From positions 1 to 38,424 of IMG/VR virus record IMGVR_UViG_3300046009_004644: a stretch of 38,424 nucleotides of DNA; one strand, 5' to 3'. Made by a program: the position numbers and the translations under genes. The notes under the pieces are model-generated. The model was not told the DNA's origin and ran no database searches. It saw only the letters and a list, made by a program, of their open reading frames with translations. Positions 1-8,364 of the stretch are shown here, in pieces. Each line of letters starts with the position of its first letter. Within the stretch, counting starts at the first letter, position 1. This DNA comes from a virus.

Positions 1-89
1 GGGGAGAAACGACCGTTCCCTCACGTACAGAAAAAATTCCCTCCTAGTAACAATCAAATGGAACCCCAAAGGGGCAAAAGGTTAATCAA
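1..89. other. Left genome end, probable cos region
   Basis: This non-coding lead-in to the small terminase gene starts with a G-rich block and contains CCGTTCCCTC at about 13-22, closely matching CCGTTCCTCTC near the right end of the window. Short repeats around a cohesive end are typical terminase-binding or nicking sites. A 14-codon frame starts at ATG 58 and overlaps the terminase start in another frame; nothing supports its translation. The cos assignment is inference. Confidence 0.5.
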
Positions 90-536
90 ATGGCGGGCGT
101 AAAAGGGCGAAGCGGTGGCAAGCGGGAAGGGGCAGGGCGCAAAGCCGTAATAGTGCCCCTCGAAGACGTGCCCGCACGACCTGAACGCGTGACAAGCCCG
201 AACGATGCGCAAGTCGCAAAGGTCGCGGCACGGGTGGCGAAAAGCATTGTGAAAGCCGAAGCGGTGAAGGTCGAAGCGCCAAGCGCACCAGACACGCAGC
301 ACCCCGCTTTCGACTCGCAGCAATTCGCCGACCCGAAAGATTTTCTCGCCTGGGTGATGAACAACCCCACCGCCGACGGCAAGGTGCGAGTGTCCGCGGC
401 GGTCGCTTTGATGCCTTACACACACAAGAAAGTCGGCGAGCAAGGCAAGAAAGAACAAAAGCAAGAAGCGGCGGGCAAGGTGGCGAGCAAATTTGCGGCA
501 TCCGCGCCGCCTAAATTAGTAGTAAGCAATAAATAG
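90..536 (+). CDS. terS: Terminase small subunit
   Basis: The 148-residue protein recognises the packaging site and recruits the large subunit to concatemeric DNA. Its N-terminus (residues 1-18, MAGVKGRSGGKREGAGRK) is a signature seen in many small terminases of siphophages. The C-terminal half has the DGKVRVSAAVALMPYTHKK stretch followed by a Lys/Glu-rich tail, also typical of the family. The start has AAAGG about eight bases upstream. It is directly followed by the large subunit with two bases between stop and start. Assignment rests on the signature and on position before terL; the DNA-binding fold is not obvious by eye. Confidence 0.85.
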   Translation: MAGVKGRSGGKREGAGRKAVIVPLEDVPARPERVTSPNDAQVAKVAARVAKSIVKAEAVKVEAPSAPDTQHPAFDSQQFADPKDFLAWVMNNPTADGKVRVSAAVALMPYTHKKVGEQGKKEQKQEAAGKVASKFAASAPPKLVVSNK

Positions 537-538
537 CA

Positions 539-2212
539 ATGCTCACTGAATATAGTACGGCGTGCATTGATTGGGCGGACAGGATTCGGAACGGGCAAAG
601 CATAATCCCCCCGCCGATATTCCCCGACGAAGCGGAAGCCGCTATTTCTGTAATGCGGGAACTCCGAATAGTTGACGCCCCAGGAAGCCCGACAATGGGC
701 GAAGCATGTGCCCCTTGGGTCTTCGACCTAGCCGCGGCGATATTCGGGTCTTACGACTCGCAAAGCGGTCGGCGGTTAATAAAAGAGGTCTTCGTACTTG
801 TAAGCAAGAAAAACTCGAAGAGTACGGTCGCGGGGGCAATTATGCTTACGGCGCTAGTTAGAAACTGGCGGCAATCGGCACAATTTGCGATATTGAGCCC
901 GACGGTAGAAGTCGCGACGAACTCGTTCACGCCCGCGAGAGACATGGTGTCTAAGGATGAAGACCTAGACACCCTTATGTTAGTTCAAGGGCATATCAAG
1001 ACGATAACGCACCGTGAAAGCAACGCCACATTAAAAGTTTTAGCGGCGGATAGCAACACCGTCGGCGGGTTGAAAGCGGTCGGGGTGTTAGTGGACGAGT
1101 TGCATTTATTCGGCAAAGTTGCATCCGCCGAAAATATGTTCCGTGAAGCGTTTGGGGGGCTTGCATCGCGCCCCGAGGGTTTTATCATCTATCTGACGAC
1201 GCAAAGCGACGAACCGCCCGAGGGTGTTTTTAAGCAGAAATTGCAGTACGCGAGAGACGTGCGCGACGGAAAAATACACGATCCTGGGTTTCTTCCTGTG
1301 ATATTTGAGCACCCCGACGATATGGTCGCATCGGGCGAATGTTTAAAGCTCGAAAATATGTGGATGACAAATCCGAACATAGGTTATTCGGTAGACCAGG
1401 CGTTTCTAGAACGCGAGTATAGGAAAGCAGAGCAAGCGGGCGCCGAATCCTTGCGGGGGTTCATGGCGAAGCATGGCAACGTCGAAATCGGCATGAACTT
1501 ACGGTCGAACCGTTGGGCGGGTGCCGATTTTTGGGAAGCGCAAGCGATTCCCGCGTTTAGCTTCGAAGATTTAATCGAGCGTTCCGAAATCGTTTCGCTT
1601 GGCGTCGACGGCGGCGGGCTCGATGACTTATTGGGCTTTGCGGCGGTCGGGCGGGAAAAGGCGACGGGCAAGTGGTTGCTTTGGGTGCGGGCTTGGGCTC
1701 ACCCTTCAGTTTTAGAGCGTAGGAAATCCGAAGTCGCCAAGTTAAGCGACTTCGAAAAATTGGGCGAAGTGGTCTTCGTCGAGAACGTCGGCGACGACGT
1801 GGCAGAACTCGCAGCGCTCGCCGCCCAGGTGAAGAAAGCGGGCAAACTCGACAAAGTGGGCGTCGATCCGCACGGGCTCGGCGGCATTATCGACGCGCTC
1901 GAAAAAGAAGACATCACCCAGGAAAACGACGAAATAATCGGGGTTTCCCAGGGTTGGAAATTGACGGGCGCAATCAAGACGACCGAACGAAAACTCGCCG
2001 AGGGTGTTTTGCAGCACGGCGGCACGGGGCTTATGTCTTGGTGCGTAGGCAATGCGAAGACAACACCGCAAGGCAACGCAATCACGATCACAAAACAGGT
2101 TTCGGGCTCGGCAAAAATCGACCCACTAATGGCGACTTTTAACGCGGTGACTTTGATGTCGCTAAACCCGCACGCAAAAGCGCACACACAAACTTTCGTT
2201 ACATTGGACTAA
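539..2212 (+). CDS. terL: Terminase large subunit
   Basis: This is the ATPase and nuclease that pumps DNA into the prohead. The 557 residues match the usual length of HK97-type (Terminase_1) proteins. The N-terminal ATPase has a Walker A-like VSKKNSKST at 88-96 and a Walker B VGVLVDELH at 181-189 with its catalytic Glu, followed by a TTQS coupling motif near 220-223. The C-terminal RNase H-fold nuclease shows acidic positions in VDGGGLDD (356-363), VGVDPHG (441-447) and KIDPLMA near 520. The portal gene starts at the base after its stop codon, so the two are translationally coupled. Confidence 0.96.
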   Translation: MLTEYSTACIDWADRIRNGQSIIPPPIFPDEAEAAISVMRELRIVDAPGSPTMGEACAPWVFDLAAAIFGSYDSQSGRRLIKEVFVLVSKKNSKSTVAGAIMLTALVRNWRQSAQFAILSPTVEVATNSFTPARDMVSKDEDLDTLMLVQGHIKTITHRESNATLKVLAADSNTVGGLKAVGVLVDELHLFGKVASAENMFREAFGGLASRPEGFIIYLTTQSDEPPEGVFKQKLQYARDVRDGKIHDPGFLPVIFEHPDDMVASGECLKLENMWMTNPNIGYSVDQAFLEREYRKAEQAGAESLRGFMAKHGNVEIGMNLRSNRWAGADFWEAQAIPAFSFEDLIERSEIVSLGVDGGGLDDLLGFAAVGREKATGKWLLWVRAWAHPSVLERRKSEVAKLSDFEKLGEVVFVENVGDDVAELAALAAQVKKAGKLDKVGVDPHGLGGIIDALEKEDITQENDEIIGVSQGWKLTGAIKTTERKLAEGVLQHGGTGLMSWCVGNAKTTPQGNAITITKQVSGSAKIDPLMATFNAVTLMSLNPHAKAHTQTFVTLD

Positions 2213-3481
2213 ATGGAATATTTCGACGTAATTAACGCGACTAAGCACTGGCGCGGGGACGAAACACGCCCGAACGCCGCGAACGTCCGAAATTTGTCCT
2301 ATAACGACGCCCAAGCGATGCTTGAAACGTTCGGTATTTCGCCAAGCGGCACAACCGTTACAGCGACGACCGCGATGCGGGTGTCGACGGTCGCCGCTTG
2401 CGTGGCTAAAATCTCGGGCGCGATTGTCTCAATGCGTCTTAACACGTTCCGCCATAACGGGGGCGACGTTCCCGAAATCGCCCCGCGCGATGATCTTTGG
2501 TACAAACTAAACGAACAACCGTCGGGCAATTACACCGCCGCCGCGTTTTGGGAAAGCACCCTAATTTCGATGTTATTGCGCGGCGACGCGTTCGCGTTAA
2601 TCCGTCGCACCGCGAGCGGGCAAATACGCGAATTGTTGTTTTTACCCTGGGGCAGCGTTTCACCAGTTCGAACGAACGGCGAGGTTCGCTATTACGTGAA
2701 CATGCCGACGCATAACATCAAATCGTGGTTCTCACCGTCCGAAATTTTACATTTTACGGGCTTGGGCTTCGACGATACGACCTTGCGCTCGATGTCGGTG
2801 ATCCAATACGGCGCGCGCAATTCAATCGGCAACGCGCTTGCGATGTCCGAATACTCGGGCAAGTTCTTCGAAAACGGCGCGCATCCGTCGATTATTCTCG
2901 AAGCACCCGAGAAAATGGACGCCGACCAAATCAAATTATTGCAACAAGCGTTCGCGAATAAATACGCGGGGCTTTCAAATGCGCATCGCTTGCCCCTGGT
3001 ACTGACCGAGGGATTAAAGGCAAATCAAATCAGCATTGACGCGAACGACGCGCAATTGATCGAAGGGCAGAAATTTACCGTTTTGGATATTTGCCGCGCG
3101 TTCGGCGTTCCTCCTCACCTTATCGGCGAGACAAGCGGGTCGACTTCCTGGGGCTCCGGTCTCGAAGCGCTCGGTCGCGGCTTTGTGCAATACACCTTGC
3201 AACCGTGGCTTATCAAGATCGAGCAAGAAATTAACCGCAAGTTATACCCGCGCGATACGGGCAAGTTTATCGAGTTCGACCGCGACGCTTTGATCGAGGG
3301 CGACTTGCAAGCCCAGGGTGAATATTTCCGCAAAGCGGTCGGCGGTAACGGCGCGGGCGACGGGTGGATGACGGTAAACGAAATACGCCGCCGCAAACGC
3401 CTAGCCCCGAAAGACGGCGGCGACACCCTTTTTAAATCGGTCGCGGCAGCGAAACCAGACAACGGGAACCCGACAAAATGA
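2213..3481 (+). CDS. Portal protein, HK97 family
   Basis: The 422-residue protein forms the dodecameric ring at the packaging vertex. It has the expected length and family features: an N-terminal SV/TVAACVAKISG segment where the fold starts, the central GLSNAHRLPLVL / GLKANQISID stretch, and FGVPPHLIGETSGSTSWGSG, a conserved signature of HK97-type portals. The ATG follows the terminase stop without a gap and its own stop overlaps the protease start by four bases (ATGA). The position between terminase and protease is canonical. Confidence 0.95.
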   Translation: MEYFDVINATKHWRGDETRPNAANVRNLSYNDAQAMLETFGISPSGTTVTATTAMRVSTVAACVAKISGAIVSMRLNTFRHNGGDVPEIAPRDDLWYKLNEQPSGNYTAAAFWESTLISMLLRGDAFALIRRTASGQIRELLFLPWGSVSPVRTNGEVRYYVNMPTHNIKSWFSPSEILHFTGLGFDDTTLRSMSVIQYGARNSIGNALAMSEYSGKFFENGAHPSIILEAPEKMDADQIKLLQQAFANKYAGLSNAHRLPLVLTEGLKANQISIDANDAQLIEGQKFTVLDICRAFGVPPHLIGETSGSTSWGSGLEALGRGFVQYTLQPWLIKIEQEINRKLYPRDTGKFIEFDRDALIEGDLQAQGEYFRKAVGGNGAGDGWMTVNEIRRRKRLAPKDGGDTLFKSVAAAKPDNGNPTK

Positions 3482-4227
3482 AACAAATGCACAAGCTATA
3501 TGCGAGCAATAAAGCCCTAATCGGCAAGCCGCTTAATTTCACAAAGACGGCAACGAACGAAAAATCGTTCGACGCGTCGCTCTACATTTACGACGTGATC
3601 GATTCCTATTGGGGCGTCAATGCGCAAACGGTCGCCGAAGCGATCACCAGCGCCCAGGGTGCCGACACCTTGCACGTCTACATTAACACCCCAGGCGGTG
3701 ACGTATTCGAAGCCCGCGCGATTATGGCGGCTTTGCGACGCTTTGACGGCAAGACCGCCGCACATATCGACTCGCTTTGCGCGAGTGCGGGAACGAGCAT
3801 TGCGCTCGCTTGCGACACGGTGGAAATGTCCGAAGGCGCTATGTTTATGATCCACAACGCAAGCGGGGTCGCTTGGGGTGATAAGACAGAATTGCGCGAA
3901 ACCGCCGACCTGTTGGAAAAAATTGAACTCGCAATCGTGAACGATTACACGACCAAGACAGGCAAACCCGCCGAGGAAATCGTCGCAATGATGGACGCCG
4001 AAACCTGGATGACAGCACAAGAAGCCCTCGACGGCGGTTTCGTCGATTCGATTGCGACAGGCAAGCAAGGCACCGCGAACGCGTGGAACTTGGCGGCGTA
4101 CAAGAACGCACCGAAAGCGCCCGAGGTATCCCCCGAGAACAAAGCAACACCGCCCGAGGTGCCGACACCCGAGCAAGTAAGCGCGACTCAACACAATCAA
4201 AATCGATTACATCTAGCCCTAATTTAG
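3478..4227 (+). CDS. ClpP-type prohead maturation protease
   Basis: The 249-residue protein is a serine protease of the ClpP fold that probably processes the capsid precursor during prohead maturation. The nucleophile lies in the CASAGTS motif (Ser103) and the base in MFMIHN (His126). The MDAETWMTAQEALDGG segment at 172-187 corresponds to the region that carries the third catalytic residue in ClpP. INTPGGDV at 70-77 forms the oxyanion-side strand and loop. The last about 50 residues are Pro/Glu-rich and not conserved-looking. An intrinsic terminator separates it from the capsid gene. Confidence 0.93.
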   Translation: MKQMHKLYASNKALIGKPLNFTKTATNEKSFDASLYIYDVIDSYWGVNAQTVAEAITSAQGADTLHVYINTPGGDVFEARAIMAALRRFDGKTAAHIDSLCASAGTSIALACDTVEMSEGAMFMIHNASGVAWGDKTELRETADLLEKIELAIVNDYTTKTGKPAEEIVAMMDAETWMTAQEALDGGFVDSIATGKQGTANAWNLAAYKNAPKAPEVSPENKATPPEVPTPEQVSATQHNQNRLHLALI

Positions 4228-4276
4228 AAGCGCTCTCGCGCAACGAATCCGCCGAAAGTCGGACACTTTCAAAACG

Positions 4277-4298
4277 AACCGCCGCAAGGCGGTTTTTT
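4277..4298 (+). terminator. Intrinsic terminator between protease and capsid genes
   Basis: ACCGCC (4278-4283), loop GCAA, GGCGGT (4288-4293), then six T from 4293. A textbook rho-independent terminator inside the structural gene cluster, immediately upstream of the major capsid gene, so it needs partial read-through or antitermination. Confidence 0.85.
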
Positions 4299-4319
4299 CA
4301 TTTAATAGGAACCTGAAAA

Positions 4320-5516
4320 ATGGATAATCTCCAAGCACTGCGCGAGAAAGTGGCAAATTTAGCGCGCCAAGCAAAAAATATTTTAGCCGACAAGGGCGAT
4401 CAAATTTGGACGAAAGAAGACCAAGCCAATTACGACGGCTTACTCGACCAAATTAGCAACGCTAATTCTCAAATGAAAGCTATCGAGCAGCAACGCCATA
4501 TCGAAGCCGACAATTTCTTCAAGGACGCAACAAACCAAGCGTCGAAGAAATCCGAAGGCTTGATCGACGTTAAAGACGCGATTGCCCTTTACATTCGCAA
4601 CGGTTTCAACTTGGAAGGCGACAAGCTCCAAGCGGTGCGCAATGCGATGTCGACGACGACCACGACCGAGGGCGGCTTTACCGTTCCAAGTTTAATCGCG
4701 TCAATGGTGATCGACCGTTTGAAGGCATACGGCGCGATGCGTGACGTGGCGACGTTAATGCCGACTGACGGCGGCAACCCGTTAACGTTCCCGACCTCCG
4801 ACGGCACCGCCGACGTAGGCGCGATTGTTGCACAGAACGCAGCAGCTAACGCCGCCGACATCGTGTTCGGCAATGTGTCTTTGAACCCGTTTTTCTACAC
4901 GTCGAACAAAATCGCTTTGCCTTTGGAATTGATCCAAGACAGCGGCATCGACATCGTCGCTTATGTGATAGACCGTTTGGCGACACGTATCGCGCGTATT
5001 CAAAATACGCACTTTACAGTCGGCACAGGCACGACACAACCCGACGGCGTAATACCTCGCGCAACCCTAGGCAAAACAGGCACGACAGGGCAAACGGCGA
5101 CGGTGATTTATGACGACTTGGTCGACTTGAAACACTCCGTCAATCGTGCATATCGCGGCAATGCTCGCTTTATGCTGAACGATTTGTCAATTGCGGTCGT
5201 TTCTAAGTTGAAAGACACGACAGGGCGCCCGATTTGGGAAACTAGCTTGGTGCAAGGTACTCCCGACACGTTGCTCGGCTTTGGCGTGGTGGTTAATGAT
5301 GACATGGCGACAATGGCAGCAAACGCGAAATCTATTGCGTTTGGTGACTTCTCGAAATACTTCATTCGCGACGTGAACAACACAACGCAGATTCGCCGCT
5401 TCGACGACTCCGCGTTCGCGTTGAATAATCAAGTCGGTTTCTGCGGTTGGCAACGTTCGGGCGGTAATTTGCTCGACGTGCATGCCGTGAAATACTACGC
5501 AAACAGCGCGACGTAA
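4320..5516 (+). CDS. Major capsid protein, HK97 fold
   Basis: The 398-residue protein builds the icosahedral shell. Residues 1-70 are predicted coiled coil rich in Gln/Lys/Glu and resemble the HK97 delta (scaffold) domain that the prohead protease removes. The mature part would start near residue 100-110 (the NAMSTTTTTEGGFTVP segment), which is where HK97-like proteins begin their N-arm. The family signature regions GGFTVPSLIASMVIDRL, ASDGT/NPLTFPTSDGT and LLGFGVVVNDDM are visible. It lies between two intrinsic terminators, consistent with a separately tuned, highly expressed gene. Cleavage position is inferred, not seen. Confidence 0.95.
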   Translation: MDNLQALREKVANLARQAKNILADKGDQIWTKEDQANYDGLLDQISNANSQMKAIEQQRHIEADNFFKDATNQASKKSEGLIDVKDAIALYIRNGFNLEGDKLQAVRNAMSTTTTTEGGFTVPSLIASMVIDRLKAYGAMRDVATLMPTDGGNPLTFPTSDGTADVGAIVAQNAAANAADIVFGNVSLNPFFYTSNKIALPLELIQDSGIDIVAYVIDRLATRIARIQNTHFTVGTGTTQPDGVIPRATLGKTGTTGQTATVIYDDLVDLKHSVNRAYRGNARFMLNDLSIAVVSKLKDTTGRPIWETSLVQGTPDTLLGFGVVVNDDMATMAANAKSIAFGDFSKYFIRDVNNTTQIRRFDDSAFALNNQVGFCGWQRSGGNLLDVHAVKYYANSAT

Positions 5517-5533
5517 TTGTCGAGCTAAAAAGG

Positions 5534-5570
5534 AAAAGCGGGGCGCTTCGGTGTTCCGCTTTTTGTTTTT
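5534..5570 (+). terminator. Intrinsic terminator after capsid gene
   Basis: An 11-bp stem with several G-U pairs, 5536-5546 with 5551-5561, closed by a TTCG tetraloop at 5547-5550. Flanking A and T runs extend it and a T tract follows at 5560-5570. It lies 17 bases after the capsid stop codon. Confidence 0.88.
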
Positions 5571-5571
5571 C

Positions 5572-5591
5572 TATCCCGCGAAATAAGGATA
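5572..5591 (+). promoter_or_regulatory. Small hairpin overlapping a ribosome binding site
   Basis: TATCC (5572-5576) can pair with GGATA (5587-5591), which contains the AAGGA ribosome binding site of the gene starting at 5601. A matching element with compensating changes (TATCT/AGATA, same CGCGAA start of loop) precedes the gene at 8387. The stem is short, so a role in translation control is inference. Confidence 0.4.
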
Positions 5592-5600
5592 AAAAAGACC

Positions 5601-5927
5601 ATGGCAACAACAGCACAAAAAGCCGCGGCGAAGCTCGCGCAAGAACAAGCAGCAGCAGAGAAAGCCGCCGCCGCCCAAGTGGCGAGCGCGGAACTAACCG
5701 CCGCCGCAACTAAAGCCGACGCAGAAAACGCACTAGGCGAAGGCGCCGAAGACACGGGCGAAACAGTCGACGCGGTTTGCTTGCGCGATTGCGATTTCGG
5801 TTCGGCGGGTGAATTGGTGGCATTGACCGCCCGCGAAATCCAAGTCGGCAAAGCGCAAGGCGCAATCGACGACCACGACGACGCGGTCGCTTACGCTCGC
5901 AAAGCTATCGAAGCAAAAGGCGAATAA
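5601..5927 (+). CDS. Small head-region protein, Ala-rich N-terminus
   Basis: The first about 50 of 108 residues are Ala/Lys/Gln/Glu-rich and probably helical or disordered. The C-terminal half (CLRDCDFGSAGELVALTARE, then residues ending VAYARKAIEA) resembles a small domain with a Mu FluMu-type N-terminal motif, common in head-to-tail genes of phages. It starts after the capsid terminator with a good AAGGA site and its stop overlaps the next start by one base (TAATG). Position suggests a head decoration or connector-accessory role; function is not established. Confidence 0.75.
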   Translation: MATTAQKAAAKLAQEQAAAEKAAAAQVASAELTAAATKADAENALGEGAEDTGETVDAVCLRDCDFGSAGELVALTAREIQVGKAQGAIDDHDDAVAYARKAIEAKGE

Positions 5928-6475
5928 TGTTAACGAAACGAATCACAGCACCGACCGCGCTCGCGGTGTCTCTCGCCGACGCGAAAGTCGCTTTGCGCGT
6001 CAACGGCTCGGCGCTTGATTCGATAGTCGACGCCTGGGTGCGCGCAATCACCGAACATGCCGAACATTTGACGGGGCGTTCGGTGATGCAGCAAACCTGG
6101 CAAGCGCTTTGCGAGTCGTTCGACGACCTCGGTCGGCTCCCGCGTTTGCCGATTGTCTCGGTGTCGTCCGTGCGCTATTACGACACGACGAACACTTTGC
6201 AAACCCTCGACCCGTCTAATTATTCGCTTTATACGACCGAGTATTTCGCGACGATCCGCACTTTCGGCGAGTTTCCCGAGACCTTTGAGCGTGACGACGC
6301 GGTGATCGTTGAATACGTTGCGGGCTATGGCACCAGCGACACAGCGACACCCTCGGCGATGAAGGCTTACATTTTAGCGAAGTTGGTCGAGGTATTCGAC
6401 TCGAGCAACCCGCCCGCAGTAAAAAACAGTTTTGTCGACGGCATTTTGGCGCGTTTAAAGGTTTCCGAATTATGA
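5927..6475 (+). CDS. Head-tail connector, gp6-like
   Basis: The 182-residue protein looks like the HK97 gp6/YqbG-type adaptor that binds below the portal. Typical features are the N-terminal helices with SLADAKVALRVNGSALDSIVD, the helix ending EHLTGRSVMQQTW, the following beta segment with RLPRLPIVSVSSVRYYD and the later VEYVAGYG motif. This order is characteristic of the family. It overlaps the preceding gene by one base and the next by four, so the head-completion genes form one translational chain. Confidence 0.9.
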   Translation: MLTKRITAPTALAVSLADAKVALRVNGSALDSIVDAWVRAITEHAEHLTGRSVMQQTWQALCESFDDLGRLPRLPIVSVSSVRYYDTTNTLQTLDPSNYSLYTTEYFATIRTFGEFPETFERDDAVIVEYVAGYGTSDTATPSAMKAYILAKLVEVFDSSNPPAVKNSFVDGILARLKVSEL

Positions 6476-6795
6476 CCTTTGCGCAAACCCTAAACGACCT
6501 GGTAACGATCCAGCAACCAGGCACGACGCGCGACGCGCTCGGGCAAGAAGTTGTCGGCGATTGGGTGCCGCTCGATGCGGACGTTTGGGCGAATGTTAAG
6601 TATTTAAACGGCTTGCAAACGATCAAAGCAGACGCGCAAACGTCGGTCGTGAAGGTGTCGATTCGCTTGCGCTATCGCACCGACATCGAAGCGGGTATGC
6701 GCGCGGTCTTCGGGTCGACGGTGTTCGAAATCGATGCGGTATTGCCCGACAGTCGAAAAGTTTATGTCGATCTAGTTTGCAAGGTGGTCGCGTGA
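6472..6795 (+). CDS. Head-tail joining protein (SPP1 gp16-like stopper)
   Basis: The 107-residue, mostly beta protein fits the Phage_H_T_join family, whose members close the head exit channel and receive the tail. Recognisable parts are the start with LNDLVTIQQPGTTRDALGQE, the W-V-P-LDADVWANV strand and the ending with RYRTDIEAGMRAVF then VYVDLVCKVV. The ATG overlaps the upstream stop (ATGA). Its own stop overlaps a GTG start of the next gene. Confidence 0.88.
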   Translation: MTFAQTLNDLVTIQQPGTTRDALGQEVVGDWVPLDADVWANVKYLNGLQTIKADAQTSVVKVSIRLRYRTDIEAGMRAVFGSTVFEIDAVLPDSRKVYVDLVCKVVA

Positions 6796-7190
6796 TTACG
6801 ATCAAATTTGACACCGCGGCTTTGCAAGCGAACCTCGAAAAGTTCGCCGACGAGGTGGTCGACAAAGCGTTGCGCCCCGCGGCGTTCGCAGCGTCAAAAG
6901 TGATTTACAGCGAATTAAATTTGCGCGTTCCGGTTAAAACGGGGCGTTTAAAAAGTGCGCTTTACCAGTACCACAACGAAAAACAATCGGTTAACGGCGC
7001 GCAGGTGTACTCCATCGGCGTGAATAAGAAAAAAGCCCCTCATTGGCACTTTGCCGAGCTAGGCACGAAAAGAACACCCGCGAAACCTTTTATCGCGCCG
7101 ACTTACGACGCGAAGATCGTCGAAGCGATGGACGCGGCACGTAAACGCCTGGGCGAGAAATTGGAAGATATAAAAAATGGTCGAAGCTAG
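6792..7190 (+). CDS. Tail completion protein, HK97 gp10-like
   Basis: The 132-residue protein matches the HK97 gp10 family, which joins the tail terminator to the head-completion proteins. Signature features are the RVPVKTGRLKSALYQY segment and HWHFAELGTKRTPAKPFIAP near the C-terminus. I chose the GTG at 6792: it overlaps the upstream stop (GTGA) and has AAGGTGG at 6781-6787. A TTG fifteen bases upstream is in frame but has no better site. The gene overlaps the next by 14 bases. Confidence 0.88.
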   Translation: MITIKFDTAALQANLEKFADEVVDKALRPAAFAASKVIYSELNLRVPVKTGRLKSALYQYHNEKQSVNGAQVYSIGVNKKKAPHWHFAELGTKRTPAKPFIAPTYDAKIVEAMDAARKRLGEKLEDIKNGRS

Positions 7191-7521
7191 TATTTACGCC
7201 GCGCTCTCGGGCTTGGTGGCGAGTCGAGTGTTCCCCGACGTGGCACCCGAGGGCACTCAAATGCCCTACATCACCTATCAACAGACAGGCGGGAAGCCCG
7301 TCAATTTTGTAGGTGCCGAGTTCTCAGATAAGAAAAACGCCCGTTTCATGGTGAAAGTTTGGGCGGCAACCCGCGCGGAAGCTTCGACACTAGCGCGGCA
7401 GGTCGAAAACATCATGGTCGCCGCGCCGCTCCTCGCGAAAATTGAATCGGGCGTCGTCGCCGATTATGACGAGACAACGAACGCCCGCGGAACGATTCAA
7501 GATTTTTCTTTGTGGTCTTAA
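7177..7521 (+). CDS. Tail terminator/completion protein, DUF3168-like
   Basis: The 114-residue protein has the DUF3168 layout: short N-terminal helix (VEASIYAALSGLVASRVFPD), the MPYITYQQTGGKP strand, and later AEASTLARQVENIM helix. Members cap the tail tube at the head-proximal end. It is the last gene of the connector cluster and is followed by two strong intrinsic terminators before the tail tube gene. Confidence 0.88.
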   Translation: MVEASIYAALSGLVASRVFPDVAPEGTQMPYITYQQTGGKPVNFVGAEFSDKKNARFMVKVWAATRAEASTLARQVENIMVAAPLLAKIESGVVADYDETTNARGTIQDFSLWS

Positions 7522-7540
7522 CAGCTTAACGATTTACGAA

Positions 7541-7566
7541 AGCCGCCTTTTTTGGGCGGCTTTTTT
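7541..7566 (+). terminator. First of two tandem terminators before tail tube gene
   Basis: AGCCGCC (7541-7547) pairs with GGCGGCT (7555-7561), followed by a T run to 7566. It stands 20 bases after the stop of the tail completion gene. Confidence 0.85.
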
Positions 7567-7592
7567 ATTTGCCCTTTCGGGCGCAACAACTT

Positions 7593-7613
7593 GCCGCCTT
7601 CGGGCGGCTTTTT
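7593..7613 (+). terminator. Second tandem terminator before tail tube gene
   Basis: GCCGCC (7593-7598), TTCG loop, GGCGGC (7603-7608), T tract to 7613. A smaller GCCC/GGGC hairpin (7571-7582) lies between the two terminators. Confidence 0.85.
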
Positions 7614-7615
7614 CA

Positions 7616-7629
7616 TTCCTTGAAAGGAA
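7616..7629 (+). promoter_or_regulatory. Hairpin sequestering the tail tube ribosome binding site
   Basis: TTCCT (7616-7620), loop TGAA, AGGAA (7625-7629); the right arm is the ribosome binding site for the ATG at 7636. It begins directly after the second terminator's T tract. A regulatory effect is inferred. Confidence 0.4.
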
Positions 7630-7635
7630 ATAAAA

Positions 7636-8280
7636 ATGGCAGTTTCATTACCGAATGGCGTTGTGCTCGCAATCGCGACCGCATACGCTGGCAATCTCAC
7701 AGTGACCGCAGCGTCGAACGCCGCCGAAGCGGTTTTAACAGTAACGAACACCCTCGCGAACGGTGATTATTTCGAGTTCGTTAGCGGTTGGTCTAGCGCG
7801 AATAATCGTGTGTTCCGCGCCAAATCAGTGACGGGCACAACCATCGTCGCCGAAGGTCTCGACACGACGAACGTCGTTTCGTTCCCGACAGGTTCGGGCA
7901 CCGGAACAATCCGCAAAATCAACACTTGGACGCAAATCACTCAAATCATCGGTTGCACAAGTTCCGGTGGCGATCCGCAGTATCAAACTTTCTCGTTCTT
8001 GGAACAAAATTTTGATAGCCAAATCCCGACAACAACTAGCGCGCAATCCCTGGCGTTGGAAATTGCCGACGATCCGACTTTGGCGGGCTATCAAGCATTG
8101 AAAACGACCGCGCAATCTCGCGCGGTGACGGCTTTGCGCGCGTCAATGCCCGCGGGCGGCGTGATTTTGTACAACGGCATTTTTGCATTCGACGAAACGC
8201 CGTCGATGACAAAAGGCAATTTGATGTCGGTAAAAGCCGGTATCGCGTTGCAAGGTCGTCCGAACCGTTACGCGTCTTAA
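7636..8280 (+). CDS. Major tail tube protein
   Basis: The 214-residue, beta-rich protein stacks in rings to form the tail tube. It has the length and composition of siphophage tube proteins. The QYQTFSFLEQNFDSQIPTTT and FDETPSMTKGNLMSVKAGIA segments match conserved strands and the C-terminal loop of TTP families. Position, between the tail terminator gene and the frameshifted chaperone pair, is canonical. Terminators flank it upstream and a strong hairpin lies just downstream, which fits separate high-level expression. Confidence 0.88.
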   Translation: MAVSLPNGVVLAIATAYAGNLTVTAASNAAEAVLTVTNTLANGDYFEFVSGWSSANNRVFRAKSVTGTTIVAEGLDTTNVVSFPTGSGTGTIRKINTWTQITQIIGCTSSGGDPQYQTFSFLEQNFDSQIPTTTSAQSLALEIADDPTLAGYQALKTTAQSRAVTALRASMPAGGVILYNGIFAFDETPSMTKGNLMSVKAGIALQGRPNRYAS

Positions 8281-8312
8281 TCCGAGCTAAGCGCTCAACC
8301 CTGGCACTGACT

Positions 8313-8346
8313 CGTCGGTGTCTTCCTTTCGCGGGAAGCACCGACG
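8313..8346 (+). other. Strong hairpin after tail tube gene
   Basis: CGTCGGTG (8313-8320) pairs with CACCGACG (8339-8346), with an inner CTTCC/GGAAG stem and a one-base bulge. The T run (8356-8361) is nine bases further on, so this is not a standard terminator; it may be a transcript 3'-end stabiliser or weak terminator. Confidence 0.5.
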
Positions 8347-8364
8347 GGCACAGGCTTTTTTAAC

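Noticed and set aside
58-102. 14-codon leader peptide overlapping the small terminase start
   Set aside because: No ribosome binding site of its own and no sign of conservation can be judged from one sequence.
3517-4200. 227-codon minus-strand frame opposite the protease gene
   Set aside because: Antisense shadow of a well-identified gene.
4083-4316. Frameshifted C-terminal extension of the prohead protease
   Set aside because: No slippery site or conserved-looking extension; the alternative frame is a shadow running into the terminator.
6777-6791. TTG start five codons upstream for the gp10-like gene
   Set aside because: GTG 6792 overlaps the upstream stop and follows AAGGTGG, the better choice.
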